A DNA stretch of 64,000 bases from Nemertoderma westbladi (taxonomy: Eukaryota > Xenacoelomorpha > Nemertodermatida > Nemertodermatidae): positions 1-64,000 of the forward strand of contig JAUCBJ010006691.1 of assembly GCA_032718475.1 (NCBI GenBank), written 5' to 3'. Position 1 is the stretch's first letter, and the number at the start of each line of letters is the position of its first letter. The notes beneath the pieces were generated by a model. It saw only the letters and a list, made by a program, of their open reading frames with translations. It was not told the DNA's origin and did no database searches. Below are positions 17,163 through 25,878 of the stretch, piece after piece. Both the position numbers and the translations under genes were made by a program.

Positions 17163-20100
17163 ATGACGGAGTTGATAGAAGATGATCTTGGTATTAGGGA
17201 GCGATATACTCTACCTTTGCAAGCATTTGTGGATAGCTTAATACGCAGTGAAGCCGATCCAACCATTACGGATGACGATGGTCGTTATATCGAACCGCCG
17301 ATGTCCCAAGAGCAACTTGCGCGTGAATTGGATTATCGAAAATTCACCGCTCGCTATACGAATCGTAATGGTACGTATATGGACTTCTTAACTACCGGCC
17401 ATCCTATCGATTTACATGATACGGACGATGTAGATACAGAGAGGGAAATGGTTCTATTTAAATATCATACCCAGCGGAGTCGTAACAATAAACCGAGAAT
17501 AGATCACGAAAATTCTATTCGTAATAGACTGGAAAGAGAAAACGTTGAAGAACCGGATAAACGCATCGACTTCAACGAATACCTAGAATTTTTGAGAGAA
17601 ACCTATCTCAACATCGCCAGTCAGCAGAACCTAGAGACTCGATATCCTCAAGGTATACATCATGACCCTGTGGTAGAACTCAAACGGCTCTATTTCACGA
17701 TGATGTATCTTACCGCCGATCGTCCACTACCTGTTATCCCGGATAGTTTTGAACAAATGGAAGAATATTGCAAAACTGGAGAACGATCACCCGCGTTTCC
17801 TCTACAGGACGTACGTCTTTGGTATTATTGTGACGAATGCCCTAGACCCAACCAACAAACTGAAAGACACAAACATCCGCGGAGACGTTGCACTAAACAC
17901 AGCTTTACGCGTTACACTTACGGGAGTTTCGAGCGAAACCTGTTCGACGTACCACCTACGATCGCTCATCTTAAACGATCACTGAATAAACCCATGATCA
18001 GAGTTCCGGAATACTCGGTCAGGCCTCCTCATTCCCTAGTGAGACCTCAAACTCTTGATCCTAACAGTATCACTGATCCTCCCGAACTATATTCCCTGTT
18101 CAAAGACTTAGTGTTACCCGAACAATTAATCGGTGGTGCTCCGGTAGTGGGTTCGTTAGACATTCGCCCATCCTACTTAGCCGGATTGGGACGCGGGCAG
18201 CTAATATCGCCCTTTGATCCTTACAATCGTCCAGGATTAAACCCAATGCAACCCGCCACGGAAGTCGAGGAGAGCGTTATAAGAAACGCTTTAGACGCTA
18301 TTCGACAGAAGATCGGAAAGGGAACACAAGATTGTTTAGAGAAACGTAAATTACAACAACAAGTCCAATCGGTGAAGGAGTTAGCCTTGCCACAGTTCGA
18401 TAGAGAAATCCAAAACCTCGAGGAAGACATCGAGCTTGGACGCACGTATTCTCTACAAGAATTTTTATATGAACGCTTACAGAGACAAGCGGAAGAAAAT
18501 CTACTCGAGGAGAAACACACGAAAATGGACGAGAGAGAAGAAGCCGCTTTAGCCCAACCTGAAGCTCAAATCCTTATGACGGACCTCTACTCTCAAACCA
18601 TTCGTCATCCCTCGATGATTCCACATTTCAGAGACAAACTCTTCGCGACGATACAACCTCAACCGGTTGATATCAGTACAGGATCGCAAAATCTTATCGC
18701 TGACGCCCCTATGTTACAGCGTCCGCCGATAGAGGCCGCTCGTGTTGACGGTATACTCGTTGAACCTCCGGACAATCGAGCGGATCTTGTCCGTCGTATG
18801 GTACACGATGTCAACATACGCGCTAGACCTTTACTGAACTCGTTTTATGGGATTAAAGACCACCCTTATTACGTTAATCTGACTCAATATTATATGGTAA
18901 AACCAGAAGACCCGACGCATAATTTAAGGTTTCTACCACTAATAAATCCTCTAGACATTGTCGAACTCGAACAATTGCAGAAACATCTGGATCAGTTAGT
19001 AAAGGTAAACTCATTTAGAAAACCATATAACATTTCTCGAATCGAGAAGGATATAGAACCTCCTTATAATCTCGATGGATTTATTAAAACTCGATTAGTC
19101 CATTGGAATCTAGATGTATTATTTGAAGAAGAGAAAATACAAAGATATGGAAATGTGGAGACGTATACCACTCGGCACATGAAGTATAGTGATCTCCCTG
19201 ATGCTAACCAATGCGCCACCTTGTGGCATCCAGTAGGGATGACCCTAGAGAACGCCACCAAGGAGTGGAATGAAACTCTTAATGTTATTGAGATGTATGG
19301 AGTTGTCACCTACGATAATGAAGGTAGCGTTCCGGTCGGAGAACTAGGAACTACGCGCATGATCCACATACGCGGATTAGCTGGTTCTACCCACGTGTTT
19401 ACCCGAGCGTGTTCCGACGTGATTGATTATTCCTTTGAAACTCTCACCGAAACACAAAGGAATCTCCGACATGGACAATTCGAACTCGCGCAGCGTTACG
19501 TCATTGACACCGAACGCAAACCGGCCATGGGTATCGATGGATCGATGTTACCCCAGCCCGTACTCGAGATGTTGTTCAACGAAAGAATCCTTAAAATCGG
19601 CTCAGCTGTTTATGGAGATCTCCAAAACGACTTTCGGAATATGGAGAACATTCCATACCCTTTCGTTGATACTCAGCTGATTGCTCCCTGGGCAGAAGGT
19701 CGAGGTTTCTTCCGCACCATGTATGCTAATACGTCTAGCAACATTACAAAGGTGCAACGAACTTCCATCGGACATCTTGCCTTTCAGGAATACGGATGGA
19801 ATTTCAAAGTCGGAAATCCCATCAACTATCAACAAGTATACGGAGACCATTATTCTCGATTATACTTTGATGGACCATTGACCGCACCTGGCGCCGTGTA
19901 TAGCATCATGAGTGTTCCACTCCGTCCCTCCTTAGCTATATACACGATCTTTGAAAACACCGCACTTGCCGGTTGGCTAGCCGATGTGTGCAGTCGTACT
20001 ATATGCGCCCATCCATTAATACTTGGGACCAAACTCGCTAAGCTAGATGAACATAATAAATTCATCCGCTTCGAATGTTTCCGGCGATTTTTAACCCCAT

Positions 20101-20561
20101 TCCGCAACGTGGATAGCCAATTTAAAGACCGCGCTTTGACCAAGCTCAGCCTAAGAAACTCAGCTACAGAGAAGTTGGATAGCGCTGGATTCGCCATTTT
20201 CAAAGAGATTTGTATATCGAACTTGCACTCCTCTGTTATACAAAGACCTCGAATCCCCACAGGTTATTCTGTCGTGGAAATTCAGACAATAGGTCCACCT
20301 GAAGAGACAGACACGCCCACCTCAGCTATGCACTTGGAAGACGAACCAATATGTCTAGAATCTGAGGAGATTCAGCCTATCGCGCCCCGGAACAGCGACA
20401 ACGATTACATCATAGAATGGTATCAAGGTCCACAGTGTCTCACTGCGTACGATTATCGACATGCCAACTATGTTTCTAGGCAACGTTGTCGGTTATGCGC
20501 ATCGAGAGACCATGATACGCCCATGGACACAAACGTCCGCTGTTCCTATTTCCAAGAATAA
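17163..20561 (+). CDS. ORF2, large unrecognised retrotransposon protein, 1132 aa
   Basis: This ORF lies 1.6 kb downstream of the gag-pol remnant, in the position where other elements carry env. I recognise no known domain. It begins MTELIEDDLGIRERYTLPL. A Cys/His cluster sits at C223, C226, H236, H238, C243 and H246. A charged, probably helical segment spans ~390-490. A further CX2CX4HX9C motif lies at C1109, C1112, H1117 and C1127 by the C-terminus. There is no N-terminal hydrophobic signal peptide and no obvious transmembrane stretch, so an envelope role is unlikely. The stop TAA at 20559 is followed, in the same frame, by another CCHC-rich ORF, so the native protein may be longer. The ATG is supported by the identical start in the left copy (1865). 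Retroelement origin is certain; role unknown, possibly a second nucleocapsid-like or structural protein. Confidence 0.85.
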   Translation: MTELIEDDLGIRERYTLPLQAFVDSLIRSEADPTITDDDGRYIEPPMSQEQLARELDYRKFTARYTNRNGTYMDFLTTGHPIDLHDTDDVDTEREMVLFKYHTQRSRNNKPRIDHENSIRNRLERENVEEPDKRIDFNEYLEFLRETYLNIASQQNLETRYPQGIHHDPVVELKRLYFTMMYLTADRPLPVIPDSFEQMEEYCKTGERSPAFPLQDVRLWYYCDECPRPNQQTERHKHPRRRCTKHSFTRYTYGSFERNLFDVPPTIAHLKRSLNKPMIRVPEYSVRPPHSLVRPQTLDPNSITDPPELYSLFKDLVLPEQLIGGAPVVGSLDIRPSYLAGLGRGQLISPFDPYNRPGLNPMQPATEVEESVIRNALDAIRQKIGKGTQDCLEKRKLQQQVQSVKELALPQFDREIQNLEEDIELGRTYSLQEFLYERLQRQAEENLLEEKHTKMDEREEAALAQPEAQILMTDLYSQTIRHPSMIPHFRDKLFATIQPQPVDISTGSQNLIADAPMLQRPPIEAARVDGILVEPPDNRADLVRRMVHDVNIRARPLLNSFYGIKDHPYYVNLTQYYMVKPEDPTHNLRFLPLINPLDIVELEQLQKHLDQLVKVNSFRKPYNISRIEKDIEPPYNLDGFIKTRLVHWNLDVLFEEEKIQRYGNVETYTTRHMKYSDLPDANQCATLWHPVGMTLENATKEWNETLNVIEMYGVVTYDNEGSVPVGELGTTRMIHIRGLAGSTHVFTRACSDVIDYSFETLTETQRNLRHGQFELAQRYVIDTERKPAMGIDGSMLPQPVLEMLFNERILKIGSAVYGDLQNDFRNMENIPYPFVDTQLIAPWAEGRGFFRTMYANTSSNITKVQRTSIGHLAFQEYGWNFKVGNPINYQQVYGDHYSRLYFDGPLTAPGAVYSIMSVPLRPSLAIYTIFENTALAGWLADVCSRTICAHPLILGTKLAKLDEHNKFIRFECFRRFLTPFRNVDSQFKDRALTKLSLRNSATEKLDSAGFAIFKEICISNLHSSVIQRPRIPTGYSVVEIQTIGPPEETDTPTSAMHLEDEPICLESEEIQPIAPRNSDNDYIIEWYQGPQCLTAYDYRHANYVSRQRCRLCASRDHDTPMDTNVRCSYFQE

Positions 20562-20885
20562 CCGACTATGGAAATTTATTGCGCATATTGCAGACTCAAT
20601 AACTTGCACATTTTTGCGGTTTGCCCTCAATTTATGACTCAATGTCACCATTGTCAACTAAAGGGACACGCCAGTTTCGATTGCCCTTTTAATCGCGATT
20701 TGGAAAGCGTAGATGAAATGATCACACTACGTTACATCAGAGCTTGGGAAGCGAACGCTGATTTACATTGTGATTCGCGCCATCGTTATTATCCTGGACG
20801 CGCTTACAAAGGAGTTATGCGTTCCATCCTTATCTATTCGCTTCTGTCGAACAGAAATCACGCATATCGAGTTACGAGCTACTGA
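20562..20885 (+). CDS. CCHC zinc-knuckle ORF, probable continuation of ORF2
   Basis: This 105-aa ORF starts at ATG 20568, six nucleotides after the ORF2 stop and in the same frame. It has two nucleocapsid-type knuckles. The first is CX2CX5HX4C at residues 5, 8, 14 and 19. The second is a classical CX2CX4HX4C at residues 26, 29, 34 and 39 (CHHCQLKGHASFDC). With the motif at the end of ORF2 they form three Cys/His modules in about 60 residues, split only by the TAA. Either the TAA is a mutation in this decayed copy or it is read through. From around 20815 the likely coding frame shifts by +1, so the last ~20 residues of this ORF are probably not native. A nucleic-acid-binding role is inferred. 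Confidence 0.65.
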   Translation, partial: PTMEIYCAYCRLNNLHIFAVCPQFMTQCHHCQLKGHASFDCPFNRDLESVDEMITLRYIRAWEANADLHCDSRHRYYPGRAYKGVMRSILIYSLLSNRNHAYRVTSY

Positions 20886-21415
20886 AGCGCGTCGGAGAAT
20901 GTATTTCAACCAAATTCGTACGCAAATTTCTCAGGAGTGTTAATCCTAGCGACCTTCATTCCTATAACTTAATCAATTATATCCGTCAGGATCCGGACTA
21001 TGGAGACTTATTTGTTAACTCACACCCCGAGTTACAGGAAGAATATCGACGGCCTTACGAATACTGAGCCCGCGAACGCGAGTTGGAAAGAACCATTAAA
21101 CCCCGGAGGTTTCTAACTGCCTATGGTCCACCCACGGCTCTCGTTCAGACCACTCGTAAAGGACCCGTAAGAGCGGCTGTCTTAAAACGAGCTCTCAAAG
21201 CCGTTAGACCCCTCTCCCCCGACGTTGATGTCAATCAACCCGGTACTTCGACTGGCGGATACACCGACCATAATCCTACACCCTCTGATGCAATCATATT
21301 GCACCCTTCACCCAGGAGTTATAGCCCTCCTTGTAAAGTGGCTCGCCCCAAAGAGAAAAAGACTCTGGCTAGCTTTAAAAAACTGCGTAAACGCCGTCCG
21401 CGCAAGAAAGACTAA
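20815..21415 (+). pseudogene. C-terminal basic tail of ORF2 region, broken
   Basis: After an apparent frameshift near 20815, the +1 frame stays open with sensible protein-like sequence (for example SYELLKRVGE, RQDPDYGDLF) up to a TGA at 21065. The same frame then continues to a stop at 21413-21415. The last part is very basic and ends KKLRKRRPRKKD, like a nuclear-localisation or RNA-binding tail. The frame at 21083 begins with TTG, not ATG, so it is not an independent gene. It reads as the decayed C-terminus of the ORF2 protein, ahead of the 3' LTR. Confidence 0.55.
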
Positions 21416-21485
21416 CTGTTTAAAGTATTTACATATATTAGAAACTGTGATTTTTGTATATTTATAAACTTGAATCCCATTTTCT

Positions 21486-21493
21486 GGGAGCGG
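21486..21493 (+). promoter_or_regulatory. Polypurine tract before the 3' LTR
   Basis: GGGAGCGG lies immediately before the LTR start TGTAAAAGC, the expected position of the plus-strand primer. Confidence 0.5.
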
Positions 21494-22320
21494 TGTAAAA
21501 GCTTTTGCGGATATAATCAGTCCCCCTCGCCCGCAAGGTACCGTTATAGGTGTTTTAACGGACATAAAAGTCATTCTTCTGTATGTGTGCTTTGGCGGAC
21601 ATGGTAAGGCAAAAAACCCGCAATGCGTCAAATACCCTGGCACAGCTTAGCCTTGATGATTCAGATTACGACATCTAACAGCTGGTTGCTGACATGGAAA
21701 CGGCCATTGGACACATGGTTCTTTGTTTAGCTTAACAGCCAATCAGAGCGATTTTTTCTGTCGATGTGGAGATATTTGGCAGATCATGCTAGGAATGTTC
21801 AGTCTTACTGTTTTTTCTTGATACTTTTTGTTGTTTCTATCTAGGCCAGGAACACCGGCTCTAGAGTCAATTCGTTTCAGACTTTAGAAGAAACATTAGT
21901 AGGCTTAGATTATAGAGCGTATAACTGTTATCATAACAACCTTAACAACTCAATCGGCACATATATTGTCATATCATATCTTAACCTACCGTCTTAATGC
22001 TTTTTACTGTTGTTATTATTTTGTATCAGTTGGTTGAATATTATTTGGAGAACATCTATAAAGAACAAAAATTTCCCAATTTTCTTGATACACTACAGGT
22101 TAGAGAGACAGGTTACATATAGCGATTGCAACTTATATTATCGTGGTTTGTAGTGAGTTTAATGCTATTTGATAAGCACTACATGAGTCAATTGCTGTTC
22201 TCTTTATATATGATAAAATTCATTGACGGTCGGCAGATTAGTGTGCAGTATTGTGTGGTACCGGTAGTGTGCATGATTGTGACTGATAACTAAGCATTTC
22301 CTAAAGAATGCGCCTCATAC
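21494..22320 (+). repeat. 3' LTR of right BEL/Pao copy, truncated
   Basis: It starts TGTAAAAGCTTTTGCGG and matches the reverse complement of 15161-14288, including the conserved block near CCAATCAGAGCGATTTTT. It stops matching at GCGCCTCATAC (22320). The last ~380 bp present in the other two LTRs are missing and are replaced by unrelated sequence. Confidence 0.85.
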
Positions 22321-22675
22321 ATTCTCTGTGACGCGAAAGTGTGAAGCGAATTCGTTTTTCGAATTGGGTCGGAAGCTGCGGGAATTCTACTGTTCTACGG
22401 GAGTAAACCGCAGCGGTCCGGTGACTACGGACGGATATTACTGGGATAAGCAGGTATTTCGATCGAGTTTCTCGTATTCTCGATGCTCGAGGCGGATAGA
22501 GAGTTGGTTGTGTTGGACGGTGTTGTTCAATTCTATCAAACATATTAAATAATTGGTAAAATAATAAAAACACACCAGATAAAGATACTGAGCTTATGGT
22601 AAAGAGATAGGCCGAACTTACAATTTCCAAATAGATTGTTCATATAATAAATATATTTTTGGTATTTGATTTCAA
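22321..22675. other. Unassigned sequence after the truncated LTR
   Basis: About 355 bp follow the LTR break. The first 230 bp are moderately GC-rich; the rest is AT-rich. Short open frames occur on both strands, but nothing supports a gene. Confidence 0.4.
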
Positions 22676-22938
22676 GATAGGGGGGGGGGGGGGGGGGGGG
22701 GGCTGGACGCAATAAAAATTCATCCCTCTCCAGGGGAAATTGGACGCAAATAACAACAGCTGATTTCTCTCAAAAATAAAACTGTAACCTGTTCTATTGT
22801 GTTTACTTTATTGTTTTGGTTAAAATAACGTGCCACTGTAACCTGCTCCTTTCCCAAAATTGAGAAATTAATATTGAGGCGGGATATTAATTCGCCAAGA
22901 TGGGATTTGCGTCCAGTCCCACCCCCTCCTATCTCTTG
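22676..22938. mobile_element. MITE with G-tract termini, copy 1
   Basis: It starts with AGATAG and 23 G residues (22680-22702), then CTGGACGCAATAAAAATTC. It ends GCGTCCAGTCCCACCCCCTCCTATCTC. The interior matches 25528-25717 closely (for example ACTGTAACCTGTTCTATTG). The G run replaces the GGGGGGAAA of the other copy, suggesting slippage expansion. Confidence 0.7.
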
Positions 22939-23570
22939 ATTTCACTAAAAAATAGAATACATTGCATTTTACTGTTATAATTACTGTATTGAATAAAATA
23001 TTTAATTGATTGTTTATTAAACCGTGCTAAGCACGTTGAACTGGAGCTCTAACAATTCCCCACTAGCGGCAGACAGGAACTGTAAAAGTCTCTGTAGAAT
23101 TTCTAATTAAGCAATGCTCTTAGGTAACTACTACTAAATTTCAGATGAATCTGATCGTTGGTTCTATAATTACAGCTATTTTTACGTTTCTGTTAATTCG
23201 CCCCCTAGCAGCAGACCGGGGAACTGTAGAAGTCTGTCTGTGTGTAGAATTTCTAAATTTTTTATAGACTACATGTGTACCAAGTTTGGTTCCATTTCAT
23301 CCATGATTGACCGACTTATTAGCGTTCAAACATTCCTGAGGCCTCATAGCCAGAGGCAGCCACAAACGAATAAAAGCTGCAGGAACTCGAGCGATAATTA
23401 ATTTATTAATTATTAAATACTGTTTCAATTAAATTCTTTACGAAAATCTAGTCATCTTCTTTTAAATATGGACCCTGCATTCATGGAAAATATAATATTT
23501 GATAATTCATCAGTCAGCCTACGCTAATTTCACAGCAAAGTCCTTGTCATGGCCTGTGTGTAGTAGGCCA
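22939..23570. repeat. Dispersed repeat family (minus orientation) and AT-rich sequence
   Basis: Two internal ~146-bp units share CTAG/CAGCAGAC, GGAACTGTA and GTAGAATTTCTA (about 23055 and 23200). The segment GTACCAAGTTTGGTTCCATTTC near 23277 is the reverse complement of a motif also found near 33470 and 54525. These mark copies of one dispersed repeat. No gene is seen. Confidence 0.5.
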
Positions 23571-24545
23571 TGGTACCACCCTACTACCGGTACCGGCTGA
23601 CCGCGTGACCGGTGGCAACTAACACTTCAGCACTTGCACAGCAACAGCACTACCGGCGATACACAGGTTGAAATTTATGTAGAGTTTGCTCAACAGTACA
23701 GATATAAAATAGTTATCTAAATTATATATATTACTATTGACAAGTATTGAAATATATACCGTTATTCGTGTTATCAGTATTTGCAACATCTGACATTGAA
23801 GAGGTGAGAGAAGATGAATACCGGCACTCAACAAAACCAACGCTTATCACATGTCGGTATGGTTACCTCGAAACCGGCGCGACTGTCCACTCGAATACAA
23901 CTTCAAAACACAAACGCCAATAATAAACTGAAAGCGAATCGAACGTCTTCAGAAGAATCTGTCATTGGGACGAAGAAAAGTAAGCCGAAACTACGGGAAT
24001 GGACGACAGCTAAGATTGAATGCTCCCATTGTCAGAGTTCCTGGACCGAACTTGAAACACCAATTGCCGATGGGCTTGATCTCTCAAACCAAAACTTCCT
24101 CTGCGGGGTTTGCGCGGCAGTAAAGATTGAAAGTCTGGAAGCTGGCATCCCTAGGTATTATTATTATAAAGAGCGTCAGCCTGCGTTTAATAAATATATT
24201 TTAATACAAAACAGGTCGAACGCAAAAAGGCTTATAATGAAGACGAGTACTGCATTGATTATATTCCTATAAACCACCTGGCTTTGCATATTGAACGTGC
24301 GTTTGGAAATAAGTTCGTGCTACCCTTCCGTGGGTGGTAGATGTCGCGGTTATGTATTGGTGGGTGGGGGAGGGGGGGGGGGGGGGTGCAGATTAAAGGG
24401 GGTGAACACGTGCTGTCCCCTTTCTTTGATTAATTGGTGGTGTGGGTTAATCTCTCATAACCTGATTATGTGATGCAGTCGCACAATTTTAATTTGTATC
24501 TCATAACTGGGCCTCGTGCTGCGCGAAGGCCCCACGAACGTGTCT
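23571..24545 (+). repeat. Duplicated ~975-bp block, copy A
   Basis: It matches 33985-34960 in the same orientation with few differences, from GGTACCACCCTACTAC to GAAGGCCCCACGAACGTGTC. It carries a 152-aa ORF and a G tract (24372-24386) whose length differs between copies. It is a segmental duplication or two copies of a mobile sequence about 10.4 kb apart. Confidence 0.85.
23814..24272 (+). CDS. 152-aa Cys-rich ORF of unknown function, copy A
   Basis: The ORF starts with MNTGTQQNQRL, has a basic Ser/Thr/Lys-rich first half, and then CSHC (C at ~79) and CGVC (~105). This is a CX2C...CX2C pair such as occurs in half of a zinc ribbon or PHD finger. The sequence after GIPR resembles an intron rather than protein (a tyrosine run from TATTATTATTAT, then CTAGGTATTATT as a possible splice donor). 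The true exon may therefore end near 24152. Copy B (34219-34677) differs at about 5 residues, with slightly fewer synonymous differences, which suggests weak or no protein selection. It could be a LINE ORF1 5' fragment or a duplicated host first exon; I cannot decide. Confidence 0.4.
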   Translation: MNTGTQQNQRLSHVGMVTSKPARLSTRIQLQNTNANNKLKANRTSSEESVIGTKKSKPKLREWTTAKIECSHCQSSWTELETPIADGLDLSNQNFLCGVCAAVKIESLEAGIPRYYYYKERQPAFNKYILIQNRSNAKRLIMKTSTALIIFL

Positions 24546-24950
24546 TTCTTGTGTGCCATTAAAACTGAACATTTGTTCCCTTCAAAATGGACATATGTTC
24601 CAATCAAAACCGACAATATGTTCTCATTTTTATTATGTTCCCATCAAAACGGACATTGTGCTCCCATGTCTTAAGCTCAGTACAACTGACCAGGTCACTC
24701 TTACCAAATTTCAGATGAAACTGAATGACTTTGTTCTATAATTATAGGTAGTGTACTTCTAGGTTACTTGCATTTCGTCCCTTAGCGGTCGACAGAGGAA
24801 TAATTGTATTTATAAACTTTTGATGGACTACATGACGTGTAGGCCTACCCAGTTTGGTTCCAAATTCATCAATGATTGGTCGCCGTATTAGGTTCACTAA
24901 GTACACCACTTCACAAAAAGGCCACCTAGACTTTGTGACCTGCCCCACAT
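24505..24950 (-). repeat. Dispersed repeat family member plus 32-bp repeats
   Basis: GCGAAGGCCCCACGAACG at 24517 and CCCAGTTTGGTTCCAAATTC at about 24848 mark the same dispersed family as 33346-33600, in opposite orientation. Inside, about 24555-24665 holds 3-4 degenerate units of ATCAAAACGGACATTGTTCCC. No gene. Confidence 0.5.
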
Positions 24951-25504
24951 ATTCCTCTCCACTAGTTCCGTATTCATTAACCTACATTTTAGTTCTGCAC
25001 TCCTCTGCACTATATTTCTATATTCCTCTGTAAGTGGGAATAAGTGTCAGGTAGTTTTCGTCTCGTAAAACTCTTTAAAAATAGTCACTGAATTAAATAA
25101 TTAAAATTTATTTTTTTACTATGCAAATTTTAAGTTCATGAATATTTAAATAGTATGAATTAATTGACAATAGTACAATATGATTTGATATATTTTGAAA
25201 ATTTGTAGAATTACGTTTTTTTTATGAGTAGAGTTTGGCACAATAATAACCATTAAATAAATGTTAATAATCTCCAATTCGTGAGTTTTACGAAGACTGA
25301 CGGTGTTGAGAAAAATAATAATAATTTAAGACATAAATAAATATAGTAAATAATAATTTATAATCTATACCTCAAGCTTTTATTTAACTCCAAATTAATT
25401 AGAAGCAAATAATTTCGGGTTATTGCAAACTAAATAAAAGTGTTCGAGATCGAAATATTGGTAAATTGATCAAAATAACAAATTTATTTATGCAAATAAA
25501 CCAG
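24951..25504. other. AT-rich intergenic sequence
   Basis: About 550 bp of AT-rich DNA with many short A and T runs. No ORF, repeat or RNA feature could be supported. Confidence 0.5.
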
Positions 25505-25741
25505 ATAGGGGGGGAAACTGGACGCAATAAAAATTCATCCCTCTCCAGGGGAAATTGGACGCAAATAACACATGATTACTAGCAAAAATAAAACTGTAAC
25601 CTGTTCTATTGTGTTCAGTTTATTGTTTTGGTTAAAATAACGTGCCACTGTAACCTGCTCCTTTCCCTAAATTGAGAATTTAACATTGAGGCGGGATATT
25701 AATTCGCCAAGGCGGGTTTTGCGTCCAGTTTCCCCCCTGTC
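25505..25741. mobile_element. MITE with G-tract termini, copy 2
   Basis: Perfect 19-bp terminal inverted repeats GGGGGGAAACTGGACGCAA occur at 25509-25527 and 25719-25737. The ends may extend a few bases (AGATA / TGTCT). The 229-bp interior has no coding capacity. A clear target duplication is not visible. The superfamily is unknown. Confidence 0.8.
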
Positions 25742-25878
25742 TCAAATAAACACACAGTGCAAATTGAATCCAATACATAAATATTCAAAACATAAGAATC
25801 ATTAAAAAGTAGTCAGATCAGGTTGAAATATTTGTGAAAAATTTACTGAATTTGGGAGAATCTCTTAGGCTCGTTATG

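Larger units (their letters stand above)
15162..22320 (+). mobile_element. BEL/Pao LTR retrotransposon, right copy, 3' half, degraded
   Basis: This plus-strand copy of the same family is interrupted by the left element at 15161/15162. It contains a gag-pol remnant with two large deletions, the conserved spacer, ORF2, a knuckle/basic tail region with stops and a frameshift, a purine tract and a 3' LTR that breaks off at 22320. Its 5' LTR and the first part of gag-pol should lie beyond the left window edge, on the other side of the inserted element. Confidence 0.8.

Noticed and set aside
17163-20561. ORF2 as a retroviral or phlebovirus-like envelope
   Set aside because: No signal peptide, transmembrane anchor, cleavage site or glycoprotein-like cysteine pattern; the sequence is charged and ends in zinc-binding motifs.
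13908-22320. A DNA transposon or Polinton-like element with 0.85-1.25 kb terminal inverted repeats enclosing ORF2
   Set aside because: The repeats have LTR-type TG...CA ends, a solo copy has a 5-bp duplication, and the left repeat is correctly oriented as the 5' LTR of the minus-strand gag-pol element. Nested opposite-strand LTR elements explain all the data. No DNA polymerase B or packaging ATPase is present.
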